In this document: in pieces, positions 1-8,832 of the stretch | Position numbering within the stretch: the first letter of the stretch is position 1 | Layout: each line of letters starts with the position of its first letter | Notes under the pieces: model-generated | Seen by the model: the letters and a program-made list of their open reading frames with translations, nothing else | What the model was told of the DNA's origin: nothing | Database searches by the model: none | Program-made: the position numbers and the translations under genes | NCBI GenBank assembly: GCA_947460455.1 | Contig: CANHKG010000011.1 | Span: forward strand, 1-44,023 | Length of the DNA stretch: 44,023 bases | Origin: Rhodospirillales bacterium | Lineage (GTDB): Bacteria > Pseudomonadota > Alphaproteobacteria > Acetobacterales > Acetobacteraceae | Direction: 5' to 3'

Positions 1-429
1 ATCGGTGGCCCGGCTGAACATGCTCTCGCCGAAGAACGCGCCGCCCAGCGCCACGCCATAGAGCCCGCCCACCAGCGCGCCCTCGTGCCAGCTTTCCACC
101 GAATGGGCCACGCCGCGCCGGTGCAGCTCGGTGAACAGGCCTTCGATCATCGGGTTGATCCAGGTATCCTCCCGCCCCGGCGCCGGCTCCGCGCAACCGC
201 CGATCACGGCGGCGAAATCCCGGTCCACTGTCACGGTGAAGCCGCCGGATTCCACCGTGCGCAGCAGCCGGCGCGGCAGGTGGAATCCATCCAGCGGCAG
301 GATCCCGCGTTGCTCGGGGTCGAGCCAGTACAGCCGGTCCGCCTCGCGCGTTTCGGCCATCGGGAAGAACCCGGCGCGATAGGCCCGCACCAGCAGTTCG
401 GGCGTGATCTCCATGCTGCGTCGCGACAT
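1..429 (-). CDS. aat: Leucyl/phenylalanyl-tRNA--protein transferase (partial, 3' end outside window)
   Basis: Transfers Leu or Phe from aminoacyl-tRNA to proteins with N-terminal Arg or Lys, marking them for ClpS/ClpAP degradation in the cytosol (N-end rule). The 143 codons present begin [20 protein letters not shown] and carry the family signatures [21 protein letters not shown] and [19 protein letters not shown], the last covering the conserved [10 protein letters not shown] core. The frame is open to the window edge, so the C-terminus is missing. The start at 429 gives MSRRSMEI; a second ATG at 414 (MEITPEL) is possible. The gene follows the dehydratase on the same strand after a gap of 41 bases. 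Confidence 0.93.
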   Translation of the reverse strand, partial: MSRRSMEITPELLVRAYRAGFFPMAETREADRLYWLDPEQRGILPLDGFHLPRRLLRTVESGGFTVTVDRDFAAVIGGCAEPAPGREDTWINPMIEGLFTELHRRGVAHSVESWHEGALVGGLYGVALGGAFFGESMFSRATD

Positions 430-470
430 GGCTACAGTGTGCCCAGCCGCGCCACCGAAGGCCAGACGGC

Positions 471-1436
471 TCAGGTGTTGTTGATACCCAGCACCCAGCT
501 GCGGAACAGCGCGAGATCAATATTGCCGCCGCACAGCACCACGCCCACGCGCTTGCCCGCCCAGCGCGCGCGCTCCTGCAGCAGGGCCGCCAGCGGCGCG
601 GCCCCGGCGCCCTCGGCCAGGTTGTGCGTGTCGGTCCAGTAGGCGCGGATGGCCTCGGCCACCTCGTCATCGCTCACCGTCACCACGCGGGAAGCTCCGG
701 CGCGGATGATCGCCAGCGCTTCCGCATCCGGCTGCCGCGTGGCCATGCCGTCGGCCATCGTATTCGCGCTGTTGGTCTCCACCACATGCCCGGCCGCGAA
801 GGACAGCGCATAGGCCGGCGCTTCAGTGCTCTGCACGCCGATGATCTCGGTGGAAAGCCCCAGCAGGTCGCGCGTGCGGATCGCCCCGCAAATGCCGGAG
901 CCGAGCCCGATCGGCACATACAGCGCATCCAGCGTCGGTGCCGTCCGGAACAGCTCCAGCGCCCAGGTCGCCACCCCCACCACCAGGTCGGCATGGAAGC
1001 TGGGCGCGAACAGCAGCCCCTCCTGCTCCGCCAGCCGCTTGGCCTCCGCTCGGGCCTCGTCGAAATCGGCGCCATGCTCGATCAGCCGCGCGCCGAAGGC
1101 CTGCATGGCCGCGTTCTTCTCGGTGGAATTGCCCCGCGGCACCAGGATCGTCACCGGCACGCCCGCACGCTGCCCGGCATAGGCCAAGGACTGGCCGTGA
1201 TTGCCACGCGTGGCGGAAATCACGCCGCGCACCTGCGTGCCGCGCTGCGCCAGCCGGTCGAAATAGGTGATCCCGCCGCGCACCTTGAAGGCACCGGTGG
1301 GGGTGTGGTTCTCGTGCTTCACCCACAGCTCGCACCCCGCCCGCGCCGCCAGCAGCGGCCAGCGATAGGAAGGCGTGGGCCCGAAGGCGCCGTGCACCAG
1401 CGCCAGCGCGGCTTCCAGCTCCTGCATCGAGAACAT
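471..1436 (-). CDS. PLP-dependent threonine/serine dehydratase-like protein
   Basis: Fold-type II PLP enzyme of the threonine dehydratase family, expected to deaminate threonine (to 2-oxobutyrate) or serine in the cytosol. PLP-lysine motif [10 protein letters not shown] lies near the N-terminus, the phosphate-binding glycine loop is GLGSGICG, and the C-terminal part has VLCGGNID. At 321 residues it matches the short catabolic/TdcB-like form without a C-terminal ACT domain. I chose the ATG at 1436 because GGAG sits six bases upstream. Longer in-frame starts run through the csp terminator hairpin and are unlikely. A threo-hydroxyaspartate dehydratase or serine racemase role cannot be excluded. 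Confidence 0.85.
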   Translation of the reverse strand: MFSMQELEAALALVHGAFGPTPSYRWPLLAARAGCELWVKHENHTPTGAFKVRGGITYFDRLAQRGTQVRGVISATRGNHGQSLAYAGQRAGVPVTILVPRGNSTEKNAAMQAFGARLIEHGADFDEARAEAKRLAEQEGLLFAPSFHADLVVGVATWALELFRTAPTLDALYVPIGLGSGICGAIRTRDLLGLSTEIIGVQSTEAPAYALSFAAGHVVETNSANTMADGMATRQPDAEALAIIRAGASRVVTVSDDEVAEAIRAYWTDTHNLAEGAGAAPLAALLQERARWAGKRVGVVLCGGNIDLALFRSWVLGINNT

Positions 1437-1453
1437 GGGCGGCTCCATCAACG

Positions 1454-1487
1454 AAAAGGGGCCGTCGCGGCTTACCGCGACGGCCCC
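1454..1487 (-). terminator. Rho-independent terminator of the first csp gene
   Basis: A perfect 13-bp inverted repeat, GGGGCCGTCGCGG with its complement, has a four-base loop (CTTA) and is followed on the minus strand by TTTT. It lies 30 bases beyond the csp stop codon and just before the dehydratase start, so it isolates the two transcripts. Confidence 0.88.
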
Positions 1488-1517
1488 GATCAGCATAGCC
1501 CCGGAAGGGCTGCGCCG

Positions 1518-1721
1518 TCAGACCAGCTTGAGGTTGGTGGCGGCAGCCTTGCCGCGCTCCATCGCCACGTCGTAGCTGACCTTCTGGCCGTCGTTCAGGC
1601 CCTTCAGGCCCGCGGCCTGCACGGCGGTGATGTGCACGAACACATCCTTGCCGCCGTCAGACGGCATGATGAAGCCGTAGCCCTTGGTGGCGTTGAACCA
1701 CTTCACGGTGCCCATAGCCAT
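1518..1721 (-). CDS. Cold-shock protein, CspA family (copy 1)
   Basis: A 67-residue single cold-shock domain that binds single-stranded nucleic acid and melts RNA structure in the cytosol. RNP1 (KGYGFI) and RNP2 (VFVHI) are intact, after the N-terminal GTVKWFN. A GGAG lies about 11 bases before the ATG. It is a close paralogue of the gene at 1987-2190, with about 56 of 67 residues identical by eye, and has its own strong terminator. The 265 bases between the two csp genes hold no other gene, consistent with a long leader as is common for csp mRNAs. Temperature control is an inference from the family. Confidence 0.95.
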   Translation of the reverse strand: MAMGTVKWFNATKGYGFIMPSDGGKDVFVHITAVQAAGLKGLNDGQKVSYDVAMERGKAAATNLKLV

Positions 1722-1986
1722 GATCGTAGACTCCTGCGTTCAGCCGTGCGCCAGCGCGGCTGCTTTTGTTGCGTGGGTTGAAAGGTTGCGGGACGCCGCG
1801 GCCGGACAGCTCCGGCGCACGGCGCGATTGGTCTGCAGGGGTCGCCGATGGTTGATCAGGCGATGCCGTGGCAGTACGCGCGCCGCGCCACCCGGGCACG
1901 GTCTGCGCCCTGGGCTTCTTGCCGGTCGAAACGACACGGACAAGAACAATTCCGTCGCTGACGGGTGGCGAGGCGGAGAGGGTGCC

Positions 1987-2190
1987 TCAGGCCAGCTTGA
2001 GGTTGGTGGCTGCGGCCTTGCCGCGCTCCATGGCCACCTCGTAGCTGACCTTCTGCCCCTCGGTCAGGCCACGCAGTCCGGCCGCCTGAACCGCGGTGAT
2101 GTGCACGAACACATCCTTGCCGCCATCCTGGGGCATGATGAAACCAAAGCCCTTCGTGGTGTTGAACCACTTCACAGTACCGATAGCCAT
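1987..2190 (-). CDS. Cold-shock protein, CspA family (copy 2)
   Basis: A 67-residue cold-shock domain protein with RNP1 (KGFGFI) and RNP2 (VFVHI). It is a tandem paralogue of the gene at 1518-1721 and shares the ends GTVKWFN and [17 protein letters not shown] lies about 12 bases upstream of the ATG, and a perfect 7-bp hairpin precedes the ribosome-binding site. I see no strong terminator after it, only a weak 5-bp stem near 1950, so read-through into copy 1 is possible. Confidence 0.95.
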   Translation of the reverse strand: MAIGTVKWFNTTKGFGFIMPQDGGKDVFVHITAVQAAGLRGLTEGQKVSYEVAMERGKAAATNLKLA

Positions 2191-2214
2191 AACTCGGTCG
2201 AACTCCGTAAGTCA

Positions 2215-2233
2215 CTGTGCAACCAGTGCACAG
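2215..2233 (-). promoter_or_regulatory. Hairpin or operator in the leader of csp copy 2
   Basis: CTGTGCA and TGCACAG form a perfect 7-bp inverted repeat around a five-base loop, 25 bases before the csp start codon. It could be an mRNA hairpin near the ribosome-binding site, as in cold-responsive leaders, or a protein-binding dyad. Copy 1 has no counterpart. In the rest of this gap (2234-2490) I see nothing. Confidence 0.45.
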
Positions 2234-2490
2234 CTTGGGGTGACAACCGGCATTCAGGAGAGCGGACCGGAACCGGCGCACCCGCGGAATCGGTTGATTC
2301 CTGCCCGGATTTCCTCGCCCGTCGTCGCGCGATCGTCACCAGAATGCGATTGCGGCAGTAATCTGGCGCAGAAACAGCCGCGAGAGTCAAACATTACCGC
2401 ATCGGCTGTATCCCATGGCGTGCGCAAGGCTGCAAACGGGCCCTCCGCAAGGCACCCAAGGCATGCGCGCATGGCGTATGCGGCACAACG

Positions 2491-2520
2491 AAAAACGGCC
2501 CCGGTGTTGCCACCGGGGCC
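2491..2520 (-). terminator. Rho-independent terminator of groES-groEL
   Basis: A perfect 10-bp stem (GGCCCCGGTG with its complement) and a four-base loop are followed on the minus strand by TTTTT. It lies about 60 bases past the groEL stop, the expected place for the end of the groESL transcript. Confidence 0.9.
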
Positions 2521-2583
2521 GGTTCCATCTCGTGTCGGCAAGGCTGCCTCCCTGCCCGGTTTCCCAGGCAGGGGGACCAGGAC

Positions 2584-4245
<1,662 letters not shown>

Positions 4246-4312
4246 CTAGGTCGGGTCAGGCGCGATCCGATGGCGGGTGCGGCAAGCCTGCCGCACCGGC
4301 GCCATGCCGGGA

Positions 4313-4633
4313 TCAGGACGCCTTCTTCTTGCCGGTCGAGGCGGTGCCCTCGATGATGCCCATGATGTCGGACTCCTTCATGATCAACAGGTCTTCCCCG
4401 TCGATCTTGACCTCGGTGCCCGACCACTTGCCGAACAGCACGCGGTCACCAGCCTTCACATCCAGCGCCACGATGGCGCCAGCCTCATTGCGCGCACCGG
4501 CGCCAACGGCGATCACCTCGCCCTCCATCGGCTTCTCCTGAGCCGTGTCGGGAATGATGATGCCGCCCTTGGTCTTTTCCTCGGCAGTCAGCCGCCGGAC
4601 CACGACCCGGTCGTGCAGGGGACGGAACTTCAT
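4313..4633 (-). CDS. groES: 10-kDa co-chaperonin GroES
   Basis: A 106-residue heptameric lid of the GroEL chamber. It starts [14 protein letters not shown] and has the mobile-loop region [18 protein letters not shown] and the core [19 protein letters not shown]. It has a short Lys-rich tail (TGKKKAS) and is slightly longer than the usual 95-97 residues. It is the first gene of the groESL operon, and the promoter and both CIRCE sites lie within about 170 bases upstream. Confidence 0.98.
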   Translation of the reverse strand: MKFRPLHDRVVVRRLTAEEKTKGGIIIPDTAQEKPMEGEVIAVGAGARNEAGAIVALDVKAGDRVLFGKWSGTEVKIDGEDLLIMKESDIMGIIEGTASTGKKKAS

Positions 4634-4709
4634 GCGGATCGCTCCTGGATATTTGGGGGTCGCTCAACTGGGTGCCCGTGAGGGCGGAAGCCAGAGGGAC
4701 GACCAGTTG

Positions 4710-4736
4710 TTAGCACTCTCCATCGGAGAGTGCCAG
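4710..4736. promoter_or_regulatory. CIRCE operator, promoter-distal (downstream) copy
   Basis: TTAGCACTC, nine bases, then GAGTGCCAG. The first half-site matches the CIRCE consensus (TTAGCACTC-N9-GAGTGCTAA) exactly and the second has two changes. It sits just downstream of the predicted -10 box, over the expected transcription start and early leader of groES. CIRCE is the binding site of the heat-shock repressor HrcA. Confidence 0.9.
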
Positions 4737-4737
4737 C

Positions 4738-4766
4738 GATCTAGGCTCTTGCCCGAACGGAGTCAA
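4738..4766 (-). promoter_or_regulatory. groESL promoter between two CIRCE sites
   Basis: On the minus strand TTGACT (4766-4761) is followed after exactly 17 bases by TAGATC (4743-4738), a good sigma-70-type promoter reading toward groES. An RpoH-type reading of the same DNA (CTTGA at -35) is also possible. Operators abut it on both sides. Confidence 0.72.
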
Positions 4767-4773
4767 GGCATCG

Positions 4774-4800
4774 CCAGCACTCTATGGCCGCGAGTGCTAA
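4774..4800. promoter_or_regulatory. CIRCE operator, upstream copy
   Basis: CCAGCACTC, nine bases, then GAGTGCTAA. Here the second half-site is perfect and the first has two changes, the mirror image of the copy at 4710-4736. It lies seven bases upstream of the -35 box of the groESL promoter. Confidence 0.87.
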
Positions 4801-4963
4801 AATACTGACAAAACACATAAATTTCTGGTAACCCGCCACAAGCCCGATGCCATCCGTCCCCTCGCCGTGCCACAGCCGCGGCCATGCGGGCCCCAAAAGC
4901 CCCGGGGAACCACCGTCAACCGCACGGCCCCAAAGGAGCAGACCGCCCCGAACGGAGGCATCC

Positions 4964-5122
4964 ATGCACCTGCAGATCCACCTGCCAGACCACCCGGCCG
5001 TGCCGCAAAGCGACAGCTGGCAGGCGCTGGGCATCGCCCCGGCCTACCCCGAGCGGCACAAGTTCCTCGATTTCTGGAGACGCGAGACCGAAGGCAAGCT
5101 GCACTCGGTCCGCTTGCACTGA
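4964..5122 (+). CDS. Small hypothetical protein (52 aa)
   Basis: I do not recognise this protein. The ATG has GGAGG seven bases upstream, and the 52 residues end ...TEGKLHSVRLH. It is soluble and rich in His, Pro and Trp (FLDFWRRETEGK), with no membrane segment. It is transcribed away from groES and converges on ygfZ, with six bases between the stop codons. The good ribosome-binding site and natural-looking composition suggest a real gene. A longer in-frame start at 4847 lacks a ribosome-binding site. Confidence 0.6.
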   Translation: MHLQIHLPDHPAVPQSDSWQALGIAPAYPERHKFLDFWRRETEGKLHSVRLH

Positions 5123-5128
5123 ACGCGG

Positions 5129-5950
5129 TCAGGCAGCCCCGTCGGGCAGCTTCATCCACGGCGGCGGGCGCGGCAGCAGCACCGCCTCGCCGCAGGAAAG
5201 CGCACCCTCCAGCGCCTCCAGCCGCAGTGTCGCCAGTGCCCGCGCCCCGCGGCCGGAGCGCAGCGTGCCCACCTCCGCCTCGCCGCGCCGCACCGGCGTG
5301 CCCGGCGCGGGCAGCGTGCCCTGCACCTCCACCGGCACCAGGCGCCGCTTGATCAGCCCGCGATACTTGGTCCGCGCCGTCAGCTCCTGGCCCATGTAGC
5401 AGCCCTTGGTCCAGGACACGCCCGAAAGCTCGTCGAACCCCGCCTCCAGCAGCACCGTCTTGTCCGCCTCCAGATCGCGCGACCCCTCCGGCAGCCCCAG
5501 CGCCAGCCGATGCGCATCCCACGCCTCGGCCGAGGCATCCGCCGCCAAGGCCTCCGGCGCCAGCACCCGCCACCCCGCCTCCGCCAACCGCGGATCGGGC
5601 GCCACCACCGCGCCGGCGGGCACCTCAGGCACTCCGCCCCAGGCCACGTGAACCTGCCAGCCCTCCAGCACCGCAACCGTCACCTTGGAGCGCAGCCGGA
5701 ACCGGGAAAGCTTCTGCGCCAGCATCGCCGCCTGGCCCTGCTCCACATCCAGCAGCAACCGCTCGCCATCCGCCAAGATGAAGAAGTCGGCCAGCCACTT
5801 GCCCTGCGGCGAAAGCAGCGCCGCCCACACCGCCTGCCCCGGCGCGGCCAGCGCCACGTCGTTGGAAACCAGGCCCTGCAGAAAGGCCACCCGGTCCGGC
5901 CCGTCCACCGCCACCACGGCGCGATCGGGCAAATGCGCGACTTTTGTCAT
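5129..5950 (-). CDS. ygfZ: Folate-binding protein YgfZ (GcvT-like Fe-S maintenance factor)
   Basis: Tetrahydrofolate-dependent protein of the GcvT/YgfZ family that supports assembly or repair of certain iron-sulfur enzymes in the cytosol. The diagnostic motif KGCYMGQELTAR (family pattern K-G-C-Y-x-G-Q-E) is present, with the N-terminal FLQGLVSNDV typical of the fold. The start at 5950 (MTKVAHLPDRAVVAV) has a G-rich Shine-Dalgarno and gives 273 residues, normal for the family. The frame stays open much further upstream only because it is antisense to the dihydroorotase gene. It is divergent from that gene with 96 bases between starts. Confidence 0.93.
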   Translation of the reverse strand: MTKVAHLPDRAVVAVDGPDRVAFLQGLVSNDVALAAPGQAVWAALLSPQGKWLADFFILADGERLLLDVEQGQAAMLAQKLSRFRLRSKVTVAVLEGWQVHVAWGGVPEVPAGAVVAPDPRLAEAGWRVLAPEALAADASAEAWDAHRLALGLPEGSRDLEADKTVLLEAGFDELSGVSWTKGCYMGQELTARTKYRGLIKRRLVPVEVQGTLPAPGTPVRRGEAEVGTLRSGRGARALATLRLEALEGALSCGEAVLLPRPPPWMKLPDGAA

Positions 5951-6046
5951 CCCCCGCAGGTGGTTGCACCCGCTCCCCGCAACAAGAGGGGCTTGCATCC
6001 CGCCCGCACCTGCCCGAAACGCACCCAGCACCGAGCGGAGGATCCC

Positions 6047-7366
6047 ATGCCCCATTTCGACCTGCTGATCACAGGCGGCACCTGCGTGCTCCCCTGGGGC
6101 ATGGAGCAGACCAGCGTCGGCGTCCGCCACGGCCGCATCGCCGCCCTCGGCGTCGGCGCGGATGCCACGGCGGATGAAGTGATCGACGCCACCGGCCTGC
6201 ACGTCCTGCCCGGCCTGATCGACCCGCACGTGCATCTGCGCGACCCCGGCGACGCCAGCGTGGAGAGCATCCCCACCGGCACCAAGGCCGCCATCCTCGG
6301 CGGCCTCACCGCCGTGTTCGACATGCCGAACACCAACCCCTCCATCACCAACGCCGAAACGCTGGCCTGGAAGCAGGGCTACGCGGAACAAGCCGCCTGG
6401 TGCGACATGGGGCTCTATGTCGGCGGCACCCGCACCAACATCGCGGAACTGGCAGAGCTGGAAACCGGCCGCGGCGTCTGCGGCATCAAGATCTTCGCCG
6501 GCTCCTCCACCGGCGACCTCATGGTCGAAGACGACGAAAGCCTGGAACGCGTCATGCGCGCCGGCCGCCGCCGCATCAGCTACCACAGCGAAGACGAATA
6601 CCGCCTCCAGGCCCGCAAGCCGATGTTCAAGTCCGGCGACCCGTATTCCAACCACATGGTCTGGCGCGACGAGGAATGCGCCTTCCTCGGCACCCGCCGC
6701 CTGATGGCGCTCGCCACGCGCACGGGGCGGCCCGCCCACATCCTGCACGTCTCCACCCTGCAGGAGCTGGACTACCTGAAAGACTACCGGGACATCGCCA
6801 CGGTGGAGGTCCTGGTCAACCACCTCACCCAGTCCGCGCCGGAGGTCTACGACAACCTCAAGGGCTTCGGCGTCATGAACCCGCCCATTCGCGGGCCCGA
6901 GCACATGGAAGCCGCCTGGCGCGCCATCCGCGACGGCACGGTGGACACGGTCGGCTCCGACCACGCCCCCCACCCCCACGCCGCCAAGCTCAAGCCCTGG
7001 CCCGACTGCCCCGCCGGCCTCACCGGCGTGCAAACCCTGGTCCCGGTCATGCTCAACCACGTCAACGCCGGCCGCCTCTCGCTGCCGCGCCTGGTGGACC
7101 TGATGTGCGCCGGCCCCGCCCGCGTCTACGGCGCCGTCGGCAAGGGCCGCCTCGCCGCCGGCTACGACGCCGACTTCACCCTGGTGGACATGCGCCGCCA
7201 GCGCACCATCGAAAACAGCTGGATCGTCTCCCCCTGCGGCTGGACCCCCTTCGCCGGCATGAACATCACCGGCTGGCCCGTCGCCACCATCATCCGTGGC
7301 ACGGCCGTGATGCGCGAAGACGAAGTGCTCGGGACCCCTCGGGGCAAGCTGGTGAGGTTCGCGTAA
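6047..7366 (+). CDS. pyrC: Dihydroorotase, class I
   Basis: Zinc amidohydrolase that interconverts N-carbamoyl-aspartate and dihydroorotate in pyrimidine synthesis. Of 439 residues, metal ligands visible are His61 and His63 (IDPHVHLRDPG), probable carbamylated Lys148 (GIKIFAGSSTG), His180, His231/234 (HILHVST) and Asp305 (GSDHAPH). MPNTNPS is the substrate-loop region. The start is chosen on GCGGAGG seven bases upstream. A close cyclic amidohydrolase such as allantoinase is a weaker alternative, because the ligand pattern and length fit class I DHOase. The gene ends in a palindromic repeat cluster. Confidence 0.92.
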   Translation: MPHFDLLITGGTCVLPWGMEQTSVGVRHGRIAALGVGADATADEVIDATGLHVLPGLIDPHVHLRDPGDASVESIPTGTKAAILGGLTAVFDMPNTNPSITNAETLAWKQGYAEQAAWCDMGLYVGGTRTNIAELAELETGRGVCGIKIFAGSSTGDLMVEDDESLERVMRAGRRRISYHSEDEYRLQARKPMFKSGDPYSNHMVWRDEECAFLGTRRLMALATRTGRPAHILHVSTLQELDYLKDYRDIATVEVLVNHLTQSAPEVYDNLKGFGVMNPPIRGPEHMEAAWRAIRDGTVDTVGSDHAPHPHAAKLKPWPDCPAGLTGVQTLVPVMLNHVNAGRLSLPRLVDLMCAGPARVYGAVGKGRLAAGYDADFTLVDMRRQRTIENSWIVSPCGWTPFAGMNITGWPVATIIRGTAVMREDEVLGTPRGKLVRFA

Positions 7367-7370
7367 GAGT

Positions 7371-7485
7371 CTTCTTTTTGTGAACAAAAAGAAGCAAAAA
7401 AACTTCATTTGTTTGATGCGGAAAGGCCGGGCCTTTCCGCATCAAACGTGAAAAAGTTTTTTGGTTCTTTTTTTCAAAAAAGAAC
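7371..7485. repeat. Composite palindromic repeat, bidirectional terminator
   Basis: Three hairpins in 115 bases. The first is CTTCTTTTTGT, GA, then its complement (7371-7394), followed by an A-rich stretch. The second is a perfect 17-bp palindrome, GTTTGATGCGGAAAGGC with a three-base loop (7411-7447). The third is GTTCTTTTTT, TC, then its complement (7464-7485). The outer modules are inverted copies of the same sequence (stem, then CAAAAAACTT). The block sits between the convergent dihydroorotase gene and last TPR-glycosyltransferase gene and can terminate both. The third hairpin contains the stop codon of the latter. A single copy recurs at 24876-24912. Confidence 0.82.
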
Positions 7486-8832
7486 AACTTCCTTTCTGAC
7501 TTCCTCCACCACCGCCCCCCACTCCCCCGGCGCGTCCTGCCGGAAAATCCGCAGCGAGGGGTACCAGGGGCTATCCGCCCGCTCGCGCAGCCAGCGCCAG
7601 CACGTGTCGTGCCGGTTCAGCAGCCACACCGGCCGCCCCAGCGCCCCGGCCAGATGCACGCAGGCGGTATCCACCGTGATCACCAGGTCCAAGGCCTGCA
7701 TCAGCGCCGCGGTATCGGCGAAGTCGCGCAGTTCCCCCGTCCAGTCATGCAGCACCATCCCCTCCGGCCGCGCCTGCGCCGCAGCCTCGCCCAGCTGCAA
7801 CGACACCAGCGAAATCCCGGGCACGCCCCCCAACGGTGCCAACGCCGACAGCGGCACGGACCGGGCCGCGTCCATCCCCTCGAACACCGTCCCCGCCCGC
7901 CTGTCCCCGGCCCAGGCCAGGCCCACCTTCAGCCCCGGCAACCCATTCAGCCGTGCCCGCCACGCCGCCACCGCCGCCGGATCGGCCGCCACATAGGGGA
8001 TGGCGCCCAGCACGGTCCGGAACGCCCAGGGCAGGTGGAACATCGGCAGCGCCACGTCATGCGCCGGCACCGCCTCGCCCCAGCCCACCACCGCACCCAC
8101 GCCGGGCACGGACCGCGCCAGCCGTACCAGCCCGGGCTGCACCTCCAGCACCACCTCCGCCCCGGCCGCGCGCGCCATCGGCACGTAGCGCAGGCACTGG
8201 ATCATGTCGCCATGCCCCGCCTCGCCATGGAACAGCACCGTTCTGCCGCGCCAGTCGGCGGGGTCCGGCCGTTCCACCGGGCCATGCGGCTGCCGCGCCC
8301 CGATGCCGGGCTGGCCGGGATCGCGCAGCCGCCAGGCCATGTCCGCCCATCCCGCCTCCAGCTCGCCATCCAGGAGGTATTCGCGCGACCGGAGCAGCCG
8401 TGCCCCGATCGCCGCGTCGCCCAGCGTCCGCGCCGCCGCCAGGGCCTGCGGATCAGCCGTGGTCGCCACGATCCGCAGCAGAATGCCGGCGCGCGCCGCA
8501 TACAGGTTGGCATTGGCCGGCATCCGCGCGCCCAGCCAGGCCAGCACGGCCTCCCCCTCCGCCCGCGCCCCGCGTGCCAGCAGCATCTGCGCCAGCGCGT
8601 GCCGGGCCTCCGGCTCGGCCCGTCGCTGTGCCACATCGCCCATCTGCGCGATCGCCGCGTCCCGCGCGCCCTCCTCCCACAGGCAGCCCGCCAGCATCGC
8701 ACGCGCCGCATCCTCGCCGGGGCGGGCGGCCACGGTGCGGGAAAGGATCGCCGTCATCGCCCCGGCCGGCAGCCCTGCCGCGCCCATATCCTGCGCCAGC
8801 TGCAGCACGGCGTCGTACAGCGCCTCCGTCAC
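7474..8832 (-). CDS. TPR-containing glycosyltransferase-like protein, paralogue E
   Basis: The last of five adjacent paralogues (452 residues). The N-terminal 180 residues are Ala-rich helical repeats of TPR type. The C-terminal half is a GT-B-like domain related to GT9 and OGT-type transferases, with WRGRTVLFHGEAGHGDMIQ, GLKVGLAWAGD, VITVDTACVHLAGALG and SPWYPSLRIFRQ. It probably moves a sugar onto an unknown acceptor; no substrate can be read from sequence. The start is a GTG at 8832 whose last bases overlap the preceding stop (GTGA), implying translational coupling. About 100 bases encoding the VDTACVHLAGALG region are nearly identical to those of paralogue D, so the copy is recent or gene-converted. 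Its stop codon lies inside a palindromic repeat. Confidence 0.82.
   Translation of the reverse strand: MTEALYDAVLQLAQDMGAAGLPAGAMTAILSRTVAARPGEDAARAMLAGCLWEEGARDAAIAQMGDVAQRRAEPEARHALAQMLLARGARAEGEAVLAWLGARMPANANLYAARAGILLRIVATTADPQALAAARTLGDAAIGARLLRSREYLLDGELEAGWADMAWRLRDPGQPGIGARQPHGPVERPDPADWRGRTVLFHGEAGHGDMIQCLRYVPMARAAGAEVVLEVQPGLVRLARSVPGVGAVVGWGEAVPAHDVALPMFHLPWAFRTVLGAIPYVAADPAAVAAWRARLNGLPGLKVGLAWAGDRRAGTVFEGMDAARSVPLSALAPLGGVPGISLVSLQLGEAAAQARPEGMVLHDWTGELRDFADTAALMQALDLVITVDTACVHLAGALGRPVWLLNRHDTCWRWLRERADSPWYPSLRIFRQDAPGEWGAVVEEVRKEVVLF

Noticed and set aside
1437..1496. Longer N-terminus for the dehydratase (start at 1496)
   Set aside because: The added codons run through the perfect csp terminator hairpin at 1454-1487 and have no ribosome-binding site; the ATG at 1436 has one.
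1946..1960. Terminator after csp copy 2
   Set aside because: Only a 5-bp stem with a poor T-tract; too weak to call.
5951..7408. Very long minus-strand frame continuing upstream of ygfZ
   Set aside because: It is antisense to dihydroorotase; its His/Ala/Gly-rich composition is the shadow of GC-rich coding on the other strand.
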